Of a stretch of 64,000 bases of DNA, positions 48,850-59,013 are shown one piece after another. The stretch spans positions 87,501 to 151,500 of the forward strand of contig CAUYUJ010019249.1 in the NCBI GenBank assembly GCA_963575745.1, read 5' to 3'. A model generated the notes under the pieces. That model worked only from the letters and a program-made list of their open reading frames with translations, did not search any database and was not told the origin of the DNA. The translations under genes were made by a program, and so were the position numbers. Numbering within the stretch: the first letter of the stretch is position 1; every line of letters begins with the position of its first letter. This DNA is from Prorocentrum cordatum. Its lineage: Eukaryota; Sar; Dinophyceae; Prorocentrales; Prorocentraceae.

Positions 48850-50210
48850 CCCAATTTTTCGAGTTCTGGTCGTGCAGAGTGCGGGAGCGTCGGGCAAGAG
48901 CGACATTGTGAAGAGGAGCCGCCCGCAATCCGTGCAGCGTTGGCACAATGCGGATTTTCGGTCGTAAAGCTCGAGAAGGTCTTATGCGAGAGCCTCCGAT
49001 TTTGAAAAGGAAGCGCACCCTATGCTTCTAACACTTGGACGCGTTCAAGACGAACGTGCGCATTTTGAGAACCACCCATCTCCACCCTTGAAACTGCCGC
49101 GAACTGTCAAGGCGAATGTGCGAAGCGCTAAGGCGAGAACGCAATTTTGAAGATGACCAGCCCATCCGTCCTTTAACTTGGCAGAGACGAATGCACGTGG
49201 AGCTAAGGCGAGAGCCGAATGTACACAACAACCAGCCATCCACGCGTTTGATTGTTGGAGTTCTTCAGACTTCAGATCGGAAATTACTAGCAAGTCTCAA
49301 GCGAAATTCCCGACCCGACCTACGGATTCGTTTGGTGGTGCGACAGGGGAGAGGTATCCATTTGGACGAGGGATGGGGGGGACGTACATACAAGGATGGG
49401 AAGGGGAAGGAGAAAACGGAGGTGGATGGTATTGGGGAAGAGGAGGCGGGGGAGGAGGAGGATGAGGAAACCGTTTTGTCCCAAGTCACATCATAATTCC
49501 CTGCAAGCCCTCCGTTTCACTATAAGGAAAAGCCTTTTTGAAAAACCATCGCGCACTTAGCCTGCCAGTCAGACCAGAGCCCCGTTTTGAAAAGAGACTG
49601 TTTTTCATGCATGCTTGCAGACGAATGTTGCGGAATACGAACCGGTATGATCATACGATTCAACAAGGTGTCTACACAGTTCCCCGTTTTGGAAAAAATC
49701 ACCCCCATGTGTGCACTTGTTTCCACAGGCATGCGCGTCTGGTCATGAGCACTGGAGGTGTTCAGTTTTCGGTTCTACGTTTCCAGAAGCGTCAAGCGAA
49801 AACCCAAGTTTGAAAATAAGCCGCCCCCACCCATGTACCTCTCGCAAACCCTTAGGACGGATGTGCGCGGCGCTGCGGCGATGACCCTAAGAGCCGTCCT
49901 CCTTCCTTCAAGCTGCTGCAAAGGCTCAGAGGAGAAAGCGCGCCACGCTATAAGGCGAGAGCCCCATCCAGAAAAAGAGCAGGCGTCCATTCGTGAAGCC
50001 GCTGCAGACGTGTACGGCGAGTGTGCGTGGCGCCGAGGTGAGAGCCTCATCTGGAGAACGACGCAAGCCCCGTCCGTGCCACTGCTGCAAGCGTTGCAGG
50101 TGCATGCTCGCGGCGCTAAGGCGAGAGCCCCTCTGTAGCTCACTTCTGCAGCTCTTCCGAGTTGTTTAGCTGAACGCTCGCGGCGCCAAGGCCAGAGTTC
50201 CATTCTGAAA
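48850..50210 (+). repeat. 60-70-bp degenerate repeats (GCGCGGCGCTAAGG family), cluster 2
   Basis: Roughly fifteen diverged units with recurring CAGACGAATG, GCGCGGCGCTAAGGCGAGAG and CATTTTGAAAA words, e.g. near 49085, 49180, 49850, 49935, 50030, 50105 and 50175. Short open frames here share an Ala/Arg/Lys-rich repeat and are not called genes. Confidence 0.7.
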
Positions 50211-50674
50211 AAGGCAAATGCTCTAACCGGGTAGCTACTTCGAGTTGTAAGCCTCAGGGTCGTAACCAACAGGGATCATTTATCCATGATGAATTATTGA
50301 TGGAGGCGGAGGCGGCGAAGGAAGAGGATGCAGGCGAGGAGGCGAAATTTTCCTCCCGTGCCGCTTTTCCCCCTGACCTCCTTCCCCTCACCCGCGATCC
50401 TGCCTGCCCTTTGTGTGGCCACTGCCCTGGAACCTCGATGTCCTGGGTCACGCGTCTTGGGATCACGCCCGGGAGGGCGACCTGCCTCCCTCGCTCCGCG
50501 GAGGGCTCCGTGGGCACCCCGGTCGGCCCCCTCGGAGGCACGCCCTTGGTCCCTGAGCCTCGGCCCTGGGTCCCAGCTCCGTGTCCCTCGCTCCGAGGTC
50601 GCTGGCTGGCTCGGCCAGGACCGGGCCCGTCGGAGGGCGGGGCCCCTGGCGACGGCTCCTGCCGTGCTCTCTCC

Positions 50675-50822
50675 GAGGCGGGGATTTATACATGACCACC
50701 GCCTGGAGGATCAGTTTTCGGGGACCTCGCAGGCGGTGGATATGGATATATTCGGGCCCCCCGGGGGCCAAAATATATCCATATCCACCGCCAGGCGGTG
50801 GATATGGATAAATCCCCGCCTC
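50675..50822. mobile_element. 148-bp foldback element with nested palindromes
   Basis: Outer arms begin GAGGCGGGGATTTAT and end ATAAATCCCCGCCTC. An inner palindrome pairs GGCGGTGGATATGGATATAT with its reverse complement around GGGCCCCCCGGGGGCC. Single copy here, no coding content. Confidence 0.75.
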
Positions 50823-50879
50823 GCACTCTCATCGATAACGACCCGCGTCTTCGTCGTGCGGGCTGCGCGGTACAGCAGG

Positions 50880-51045
50880 AGCCCGACCGCAAGAAGGCTT
50901 CCACAAGAAGCCCAACCCTGAGACCCCAGGACGCCCCTGGATTTTCTGGCGTGAGAACGGCACGCTGCCCGCAGCAAGGCCATCGAAACCCAAGAAACCC
51001 AGGGCACCCTGGAGGCAAGCGGGGGTGCTTCTTGGCATGGGTCTC
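50880..51045 (-). repeat. Dispersed repeat family D, copy 3 (inverted)
   Basis: Reverse complement matches 29400-29560 through the block CCTCCAGGGTGCCCTGGGTT, the GGGTTTCGAT motif and the GGTCTCAGGG and CTTCTTGCGGTCGGGC ends. Confidence 0.75.
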
Positions 51046-51154
51046 CACTGTGGTGCAGTGTGCCCCTGCCGGCACGCCCTCACGTTTCTGTGATTGCCTT
51101 GGCGCCCTGGCCCCCACCAAGGATCGGAGTTTGCCGAAGCGCTCGCTGCGCTTA

Positions 51155-51223
51155 CGTACCCATTGGTCGTTGAAAGCAGGTATGTTTGGAGTCTCGGCTT
51201 CCAAATCTATTTTAAGCGCCTTC
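51155..51223 (+). repeat. Dispersed repeat family A, copy 2, left half
   Basis: Matches 196-272 up to TTTAAGCGCCTTC, where it is broken by the retroposed gene copy. The right half is at 52787-52925. Confidence 0.85.
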
Positions 51224-51244
51224 CCGTGGCCAGTTTGGCTCAAG
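51224..51244 (+). other. Spliced-leader relic
   Basis: CCGTGGCCAGTTTGGCTCAAG matches the dinoflagellate SL (CCGTAGCCATTTTGGCTCAAG) at 19 of 21 positions. It starts exactly at the end of the target duplication, showing the retroposed mRNA was trans-spliced. A weaker second SL-like block (51245-51263, CCAGTT-GACTCAAG) follows, possibly an older relic from an earlier cycle. Confidence 0.85.
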
Positions 51245-52394
51245 GGCTCCAGTTCGACTCAAGACACCCCGCTAGAGCAGCAGGGCCGATCACACATCAT
51301 GGTAGAGCCATCGTGAGTCTCCCAGTTTTTGCTATCTCCTACTTGCTAATACCACTGGCCGCATGTATGACCAGCATTCACTGGATTGTCATGTCACACC
51401 TAGTGTTCGCTGGTGTGGGAAGGATTGAGCCAACAGGTGATGGTACAACGCGCGATGTTGCTGTCTGCGTCAGTGGTTTCCCGCGCCATTTCGACACGAC
51501 AGTTCCTCGGGATGTGTCTGATTGGCCACTGGATCTGCAGCATATCAAGAGCTTCTTCCCGCTTTCGGTGAGACAGTCTTTCGAGCTGCGGCTCATGGCT
51601 TCGCAGTACAAGCTAACAGGCGTTGATACAATCAAGGACCCCTTGTACCCAAGCTTGGACGTGTTCGATGTCTTCGTGTTCGTTCCTCTCGCGAAAGACT
51701 CTGGCGGATTGAGGGCCTCCCGCATGTGCTCGGCCTTTGAGCCTCGTGGCGGCAACCGCAGTGCGCATCGCATATTCTGCGAATGGGGACGCGACCGCCT
51801 CTTGACTTTAAAAGACTGGGCCTGGCTTGCTGGCAGATAAACATGTTAAGTCTGTGGTCGGTACATCCGTTCTTTCCACTGGTGCAGCAATTACTGGGCC
51901 ATGCTCGTTGCAGCAGAATGATTCGTACCAGCGAGTTCAGAATGGGGCTGAGATACTCCTGGGTCATGAGGTTGTGAGCAGACAATATTTGTTGTACAGT
52001 TCCCGAGATCAGCATGGCAAGTGATGGCGCAGAGCCCGTCTCATGACAACACAATCTTCATAAGAGTTTCAGATTTTACTGGAGGACATTCATACGGAAG
52101 TGATGACATCTTCGGGATCGGTAAGCCGCCGATCATGCATGCATTCCTAGACCGCGCATTCGACTCCGCACGAATGGTGTACGGCGTACATGTTGGGTGG
52201 CTGCCCTTTGTGGTCATCTTTGGTGAGGGGCTTTTCTCCGGAGATGCATGCGACGAGCTGGTCGACGTCATATCACAAAGGCCAGATGCAGCAAGTTCTT
52301 GGCCTTTACTTCCATGTTTCCCAATGAGAGCTTGCCTCTTTAGGGGTCCTAGCGGATTCATATGGTTAGGTTAGATTTGCCGCCGATTTTCGCT

Positions 52395-52570
52395 GCACGC
52401 CCAGGTGCTCGGGTGCCTGGGGGTGCCCGGGTGCCTGGGCGTGCCTGGGGGTGCCCTAATAGTCTTATAGCCCAATAGCCCTATAGCCCTACAACTCTAT
52501 AGCCTTATAGCTCTATAGCCCTATAGCTCAATAGCCCCATAGCCCTAGAGCCCCCTAGCCATATAGCCCT
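52395..52570. repeat. GGTGCCTGG and CTATAGCCC tandem repeats
   Basis: GGTGCCTGGG-type decamers to about 52455, then some 12 units of CTATAGCCC/TTATAGCTC (8-9 bases). Lies in the 3' part of the retroposed copy, so it was either in the mRNA's 3' UTR or expanded afterwards. Confidence 0.85.
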
Positions 52571-52786
52571 GATTGGGGCTTTTCTCCGGCAAAACCTGAC
52601 ATCAAAAGACATGCTTTGGCCGACTTATCCAGCAGCAGATGCATATGGGCCGGTGTTTCCAATCTCCAGGTGGCCATATTATCTAGTCTGCGTTTTTTGA
52701 AGTTGTCATGGAAAGGTTAAGGCTACGATGGCGAACAGTGCCAGCCATATCGAATGTTTGCACTTGTCAGGGCAGAAAAAAACTAC

Positions 52787-52925
52787 TTTAAGCGCCTTCA
52801 TACTTCAATGATCGATTGGCTTCACCTTTTCCGTCCTCCCAAGGGGGCAGGCGGGCACCCAATCTATTTTCAACGCCTTCCCACTTCATGTTTCTACCTA
52901 CCGCTTCCGACCGATGGGTATATCA
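52787..52925 (+). repeat. Dispersed repeat family A, copy 2, right half
   Basis: Resumes at TTTAAGCGCCTTC right after the A-run and matches 262-395 closely (ACTTCAATGATCGA, CACCTTTTCCGTCC, TTTCTACCTAC). Confidence 0.85.
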
Positions 52926-53221
52926 TCCGTGCCACTTTCGGTTCCATCGTTCTCTTCTTCATTGCTTGTGAGTGGGCTGAGTCCAAATTTGTGCGAGGCC
53001 GCCTTGAGACAGCAGGGTCCCCACAGTGAAGGTGCCGACCCGTGGTCACAGGAATGATATCGGGTGGGCGACACGAGTGAGCGGGTGCCAGTGGGATGCA
53101 GGTCAAAAGACGCGCCCGCCGTCACTTGGATGGTGATGTGGAGCGGGGCGTTTATCAGAGTTGAGGTTGTCATCTTGCTGACCAGGGTGCCCGCGAGGGC
53201 GCGAAGATGCTCGGGAGCGGC

Positions 53222-53405
53222 AAAGAGGGGGGTGATGACTAGGAGGGGGTGGATATCATGGCGCGGGCCATGATATTTCTTCAGATGTCATGGCGCCTCT
53301 TCTTATTCCATTACGTCCCTGGCTCCCCCCCTGGGCCGCGCACATGCCGCCGGCCATGATTTGCGCCCCCCCTCTTGGACGCCCCCCTCTTGGCCGACCC
53401 CGAGA
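53222..53405 (+). repeat. Dispersed repeat family E, copy 2
   Basis: Co-linear with 33440-33640. 52926-53221 and 53406-53880 contain no supported gene. Confidence 0.75.
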
Positions 53406-53879
53406 TGCACCCGTCGGACCCTCCCCCCGAAACCCGCGCGTGCCATCTTCAAGCTGCTCACGGCTGGGACCCTGCAGGCCGTCGGCTCCCGCCCTCCACG
53501 GCCAGCCTCGCCTCGCGAGCAAACGCGGATGGATCCCCGCGCTGACGGCGGACGTCGATCCGCCTCCTGGAGTTCGATCCTTCCGAATTGCCCGTGCGCG
53601 AGGCGCGTTCCTCCCCAGTGGCGGGCACAGAGTGTGCCAGAGAGAATGCGCAGTTTTTGGCACGGCCTTGCCGCTGCGGGGGTCCTCCTAAGACCTGCCC
53701 ACGACTCGATGGACTATGGGCGGGCTTGAACCGCCGTTCTGGGCTGCCGCTGCAGCCATCAGCACAAGTTCAGCAGAGGCCTAGGCGGATGCGACCGATC
53801 TTCATTTATGTCGGGCTGGGTCCTGAGTCCGCTATCGTCTCCAAAATGCTCGCTCTCGGCCGCATCTGGATAAAGGCAC

Positions 53880-54295
53880 TCCCCCCTCTCCTCCTCCCTC
53901 CCTGCCTCCCTGCCTCCCTCCCTCCCTCCCTCCCTCTCTCCCTTCCTCCTCCTCCTTCTCCTCCTCCTCCTCCTCCTCCTCCTCCTCCCTCTGCTCCTCC
54001 TCCTCCTCCTCCGCCTCCGCCTCCTCTTCTTCCTCCTCCTCCTCCTCCTCCTCCTCCTCATCATCGTCCTCATCCTCATCCTCATCCTCATCCCTCCCTC
54101 TCCTCCTCCTCCTCCGCCTCCTCCTCCTCCCTCTCCTCCTCCTCCTCCTCCTCGTCTCCCTCCTCCTCCTCATCCTCATCCTCATCCTCATCCTCCTCTT
54201 TTCCTCCTCCTCCTCCTCCTCCTCCTCGTCTCCCTCCTCGTCTTCCCTCCTCCTCCTCCTCCTCCTCCTCCTCCTCCTTCTCCTCCTCCGCCTAG
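53880..54295. repeat. (CTC)n tract upstream of LINE-B
   Basis: About 415 bases of CTC/TCC with (ATC)n-like patches (CATCCTCATCCTCAT). Confidence 0.95.
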
Positions 54296-54606
54296 GCGTG
54301 GGCTTGAGCCGACGGAGGCTTTTCCCGTCGGTGCGTTTTGCCTTTTCGGCCACGCGCGCCCGCGCCCAGCTCCCTGCCCGCCGCCTGCGATAGGCGGGAG
54401 CGTCCTCTTCGCCAGCACCAGCTGGCACACTGTCCCAATTGGAGTCGATCTGGCAGGTCACTACAGAGGCACACAGCACGGCGCCCAGATCCAGTTTTCC
54501 AGCCTGGCATAGGCGTTTTCGACGCCAGCGAGGTTGGGCAAATAACGTTTTGAGGGTCTACGCGGCGCAGCGGCTGTTATCCCAGCATCACGGTTCTCAT
54601 CTATGC

Positions 54607-55440
54607 ATGGGCAAAGCTCCCAAAGGACGTGAGAATGAATCGAAGGACCCACGGTGGAGCTGCAAGTCAACACGCGCGTGTGGTTTCACTCGTACTTTCG
54701 TATATAATCAGAGGTGCTACATGTGTGGACGAGACAAGAACGGGCAGCCTGATCCTAATGGGCCCCCAGTACGAGATCGAACACGTGCGCGGGCACCCTC
54801 GACACCTCGGCGGCGCGCAGATCGTGATGCCAAGACCGAGTCCGATGAGGTCACGCAGGCGCGCAAGGCACTGGTTTCCTTGCGTCGCTGCGGTTTGGGC
54901 GATGATAACGACCTCATCATTCATGCGCGAGCTGCTGTCGCCACAGCGGAGGCAGCAGAACGAGCTAGGCGAATGCCAGACGACATGTTGCGGGCTGCTT
55001 TGGACAGGCAGAGCACTAAGACCCGCGAGGTGGAGCAGCTCGCGGAGGCCGTCGCCAATCTCAAGTCGCAGTATGATACCAAGAATGACGAGCTCGCCGC
55101 TGCCCAGAGCGAGCTCACCGCTATCAAGATGGAGGTGGCCACGGCTCGGGCTGCGGCCATGGGTATGGCGAGGCCTACTGCGGATACATCTTCAGTTGGC
55201 GATGCTCCTGCCCGCCTGCATCAAGTGGTTCAGGGAGTTCCTGCAGCGATGCAGGCGGGCGGCAACCCACAGGCTGCGCCACACAGCTACAGAGCGCCTG
55301 GCAGGCAATGCAGGCGCAGCATGATCCACAAGCATCTCCATCTCAACAAGCTCAGCTACCTCTCGGTGGTCATGGCGGCGGTATGGAATGGGAAGATCCA
55401 GGCGCCGCAGCCCAAAGGGACACCTGCAACTAACAGTTAG
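54607..55440 (+). CDS. LINE-B ORF1: cysteine finger and coiled-coil protein
   Basis: 277 residues from ATG 54607. Near the N-terminus WSCKSTRACGF ... QRCYMCGRDKNG is a zinc ribbon analogous to the RanBP2-like finger of LINE-A ORF1. A long coiled coil follows (about residues 90-190: AEAVANLKSQYDTKNDELAA), then a Gln/Ala/Pro-rich tail. Open and undamaged in contrast to ORF2, though the last 40 residues may be out of the ancestral frame. Expected to bind element RNA. Confidence 0.6.
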   Translation: MGKAPKGRENESKDPRWSCKSTRACGFTRTFVYNQRCYMCGRDKNGQPDPNGPPVRDRTRARAPSTPRRRADRDAKTESDEVTQARKALVSLRRCGLGDDNDLIIHARAAVATAEAAERARRMPDDMLRAALDRQSTKTREVEQLAEAVANLKSQYDTKNDELAAAQSELTAIKMEVATARAAAMGMARPTADTSSVGDAPARLHQVVQGVPAAMQAGGNPQAAPHSYRAPGRQCRRSMIHKHLHLNKLSYLSVVMAAVWNGKIQAPQPKGTPATNS

Positions 55441-55978
55441 TGCAGGTCGCGTACTCATCATGCCTCGTGTGGTCCATGGCCAGGTTCAGTCGCTTGACAA
55501 CCTCAGCCTAGCGGACCTCATGGCTACTATCAAGCCGCGCAATTCGAGTGCGGCTGCCACATGTTCGAGCATTTCCTCTTCTGCTGGCCACCAAAGCGAT
55601 GTGAGGCTTTTGGATCGGTCGTCACTTTCCCCAGTGCAGGCTCGTGCACCTAATACTTCGGCTTCGTTGTCTTCTGCTACGACGGCCAATACCTTATTAA
55701 ATCCTGTGCTCGCTGAGTGGCAGGTTCAGATGTCGCCAACGTTGTCGGGCGCTGAGGCTCGAATAAGTCCTGTGCGCTCCTCGCAGCGGCAGGTTCGGTC
55801 GCCACAGGTTTTGCCGGGCGCGGCTCATGGCGCATCACAGTCACTGCAGTCTCGGATATTGAGTGGCCGGAGATCGTTCACACCTTGCCCGTTTGATGTT
55901 TTCCCCACGCCTCCGCCGACAGCGCCGCATGCGGGACACGTGCGGCGACGTGGACTCAAAAGAGGCAAACGACAGGAC

Positions 55979-56861
55979 ATGCGCACGGTGTCTTTCAATG
56001 GATCTGGATGGGCTCAGCTTCGTGATTTCCTCGAGCGCATCAGGCACGCGAGTGTCGTCGCAGGACAGGAACTTCACCTGTCAGGCAATGCTCGCCTACA
56101 GGCCGAGGAGTGGTGCTACAAGCGGGGCTGGAAGGCCTTCATCACCGATTCCATTGCCACAGAGGCGGGCAAGCAGTCAGCAGGGGTCGGACTCTTCGTG
56201 CGCCACAACATTGGAGTTGTCAATCTCAGCGCCTTCGCCCCCACGCATGAGATCATACCTGCGCACTGCGTCGCCGTGCGTGCTCATTCAGGCAGGCGCC
56301 AGAGGAGGGCCCATTGCCGCCTCGATTAATCTCGAGCAGGGCCTCAAGCTTGGTGGTGTCAACACTCAGCGGCTAGCCAGGGTCGGTTCCTGCCTTCGCT
56401 TCTATTCGCTGCCTTTCATCGTTGCAGGAGATTGGAATGTTGGATCTGAAGTACTTGCAGCTTCTGGCCTCGCTAAGCGACTTGACGCACGTATCGTCGC
56501 GACCTCTGAGGGCGCATGCAGGGGCCCGTCTACAGGCAAATGCTCGACGATTGATTTCTGGCTAGGTAGTGGCCCGCTCACAGGCGTGATGACAGACCCT
56601 GACATCGTCGGGGGTTTTCCGCCCAGGCCACATTATCCGATCCAAGTTTCGATTGGGCCGAAAGCTCGCGCGCAGCAAGTCTGTCGGCAGGTAGGGCCCT
56701 GCACCCTGCCACAGAAGCCCAGCGATGAGCCGGGCGATCAGCTCGACGACGATGACGACGAGCCTGCCTATGCGTCACGGGGGGGCTCGTCCGTCAAATG
56801 GCCCTCTGTCATGGAGAATGATTCGGCTCTGGGCTTCGGCGCAGGACCCGACCACTTATAG
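55979..56861 (+). pseudogene. LINE-B ORF2 endonuclease domain, frameshifted
   Basis: From MRTVSFNGSGW at 55979 the frame runs to TAA 56327-56329; the domain continues in another frame from GARGGPIAASINL (about 56300) to 56861 with FIVAGDWNVGS, CSTIDFWLG and HYPIQVSIG. These correspond to the metal-binding, DxN, SxD and terminal His motifs of the apurinic-type endonuclease. One frame change near 56290-56300 inactivates it. Confidence 0.75.
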
Positions 56862-57239
56862 CGGGTTGACTCTATTGTTGCGGAACTTTATCGCGGCGCC
56901 GAAGACGAGCTCACGCCTATGTTTGAATTGAGCTCTCCCGAACTGTATCATGGTAGGGATGCTGGGCCTACATATACATACAGCGCGGCAGGTGGAGCGC
57001 TCGCACGCATGCAACCCGCTGGCACGCAAATGTCACGGGCGCTACGAGCGCTCCAGCTTCGAGTACATGATCTTAGACCGAACAGCACGCACTCATAGCT
57101 CGGGCATGGCGTCATATTATCAATTTTATGGGCAGCAGGGGGAGAGACGGACGGTTACGACGTTTTGTGCCAGCTGCGGTTGTACACATCATAACATACA
57201 TGCTGACGAATATTGTGGGGCAGCCTCCGCAGCACGTGT

Positions 57240-58030
57240 GCTTTATGTTACAGTTCCTCGGCGATTACCTTGGTCGCCTTGCTGAGTTCGAAGAGCGCCG
57301 GCTCGGATCGGCGCGCGCCAAGTCTTTCAGTTCTTGGTTAAAGCAGTCACATCGGAGCAAACCAGGAGTGGCCCATCGTTGGACCAAGCCCAGGGGTTGG
57401 CAGCTCTCCCAGGTTGACACTGCCCTGGGACCATCCTCCTTTCCTGGGGGCATCGCCAACTCTCAGAGAACGTCCTGGGGCAAGATCTGGAACGGCACCG
57501 ACACTTCGGAAGGGGGACCTGACCAGGAGCCTTTTCCAGGACTGTGAGGGGGGCGACATCTTCGGGGACATGAATCGGGGCTGGACAGAACCCCCAATAG
57601 TGACACGTCGATTAGTGAATTGTCCGTTTTCGGTTCTCGAGAGGGCGCCGTGGCCGTCAGTTTCCAGGCTTTCGCCCGCCAGATTTGGGCCCGAGGTCGT
57701 TTTCACTAAACCACGTTTTGCAAAAGGGGGTTCTGTCTATCCCCGAATGAAGGGGCTCTTGGCTTCTGGACCGCGTTTTCCGCCGCTGAGGATCTCAGAG
57801 CTTCGAAGTGCTGCAAAGAAGTTCCCGTTCGGCACCGCCGTTGGCGCTGATAGGTTCCGTCCGCGACATTGGTCCCTCGCGACCAACGGCTGCTTGTCCC
57901 TCATGGGCTACCTCTTGTATCTGTGCGAGTCTTGGGGAGTATGGCCTACCATTACCAGTCACGTTCACATTATTTTACTAGCCAAACCTACTGGAGGATA
58001 CCGACCTATTGCATTACTAACCTCTCTCTA
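57240..58030 (+). pseudogene. LINE-B pre-RT linker and RT N-terminus, interrupted by a MITE
   Basis: AKSFSSWLKQSHRSKPG (near 57320) belongs to the linker upstream of RT. After the 170-bp MITE at 57576-57745 the RT begins (KKFPFGTAVGADRFRPRHW, HIILLAKPTGGYRPIALL) and hits a stop at about 58038. Confidence 0.7.
57576..57745. mobile_element. 170-bp MITE, copy 2, inserted in LINE-B
   Basis: Same length and closely similar sequence to 19754-19923. Left end CGGGGCTGGACAGAACCCCC, right end complementary with two differences. Flanked by the 3-bp duplication AAT (57573-57575 and 57746-57748). It entered the LINE after that element had been inserted. Confidence 0.85.
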
Positions 58031-58062
58031 CATAGTATAGGGCAAAGCACGGTTGGCACTGG

Positions 58063-59013
58063 GTGAGGCGGTGGGCGGGGCAATTGGGTAGATCATATCT
58101 AGCCTTGGGCACGCAGCAGAGCACCACGGATGTTGCAGCACGCTTGCTTGTTCAGTCCGAGGCGACGTCTTTTGAGGAGGCGGGCAAAGATGTTTCAATG
58201 CACGCCATCGTCGACATCGAGAAATGCTTTGACCGTGTGCCGCGGAGAGAGCTGGCTAAGGCCTGCAGAGATCACGGTTTCCCCGCGCGCCTGTTTATCC
58301 TGGCTTTGCGTATGTATAGCGCCCCGCGGCGCCTTGCTTGGGACGGATGCTATGCTGTGCCAATATGGGCCTCTCAGGAGTTTTTGCCAGGGTGCCCATT
58401 CGCCATGTTCTGCCTCCAGTGTGTAATGCTCACCCCGTTTGACGAGTTGTTTAACAGTACGGAATGCATTCGCCGATCGTTCGACATCTACGCCAATGGC
58501 ATTACTATTGCTATTACTGGCCCTGCATCACATATCGTGTCAGCTGCCTGCGTCCTGCTTAGGATGTTGGTTCGTGTTCTGGTCCAGTTGGGGCTTCCAC
58601 CAGCTAGACACAAAATTACCATCACTAGCAGTCATCCCAGTCTTGGGCGTAAGGTAGCTAAGCGACTCCAGGCTTTCGGGTATCAGTACGCGTCGGCACT
58701 CGAGGTCCTGGGTATTGAGGTGTGTTCTGGGAGGCCTTTGAAGTATACCCGTATGCGGAAGCGCGTTCAGAAGACAGACAAGCGTCTCCCTCGGCTGCAA
58801 CGTGTGCGCACAGCTGGACACCGTTACTCCAAGTTTGCGAAGCAGGCATTGCCATCTGCTATGCAGTACGGAGTTGGAGTGCACGGCGCCCCCCCGCCTT
58901 TAGTCGAGAAGATGAGAAGTACCATGCGTAACGCATGGTATGCACCAGGTGCGACCACATCTGCCTGGCTACTGTCATGTCTACAATGTTCTATGTACGA
59001 GGACCCCAGATAG
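58063..59013 (+). pseudogene. LINE-B RT core with destroyed active site
   Basis: Reads TTDVAARLLVQSE, AIVDIEKCFDRVPR (first catalytic Asp kept), PGCPFAMFCLQCVM, then FDIYANGITIAI, where LINE RTs have Y-x-D-D. Both aspartates are lost (N and G). A thumb-like region follows (AFGYQYASALEVLGIEV, AMQYGVGVHG). The frame ends at TAG 59011-59013. Confidence 0.8.

Larger units (their letters stand above)
51224..52782 (+). pseudogene. Retroposed (processed) copy of a trans-spliced mRNA, glycosyltransferase-like
   Basis: The 5' end is an SL relic (51224-51244), the 3' end seven A (52776-52782), and the insert is flanked by a 17-bp direct repeat (51207-51223 and 52783-52799, one mismatch) within repeat A. 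These are the hallmarks of LINE-type retroposition of mRNA. The frame 51366-51840 has a hydrophobic segment (SLPVFAISYLLIPLAAC region), then DVAVCVSGFPRHFD and LDVFDVFVFVPLAKDSGG, resembling the start of nucleotide-diphospho-sugar transferase-like proteins. After a stop at 51840, other frames are used; from about 52021 the first frame resumes with SDDIFGIGKPPIMHAFLDRAFD, a typical later block, ending TAG 52372-52374. Frame disruptions make it a retropseudogene. Family assignment is tentative. Confidence 0.8.

Noticed and set aside
54295-54320. Minus-strand CCGTCGGCTCAAG as another SL relic
   Set aside because: Only the two ends of the SL are represented, with nine central bases missing; not distinguishable from chance.
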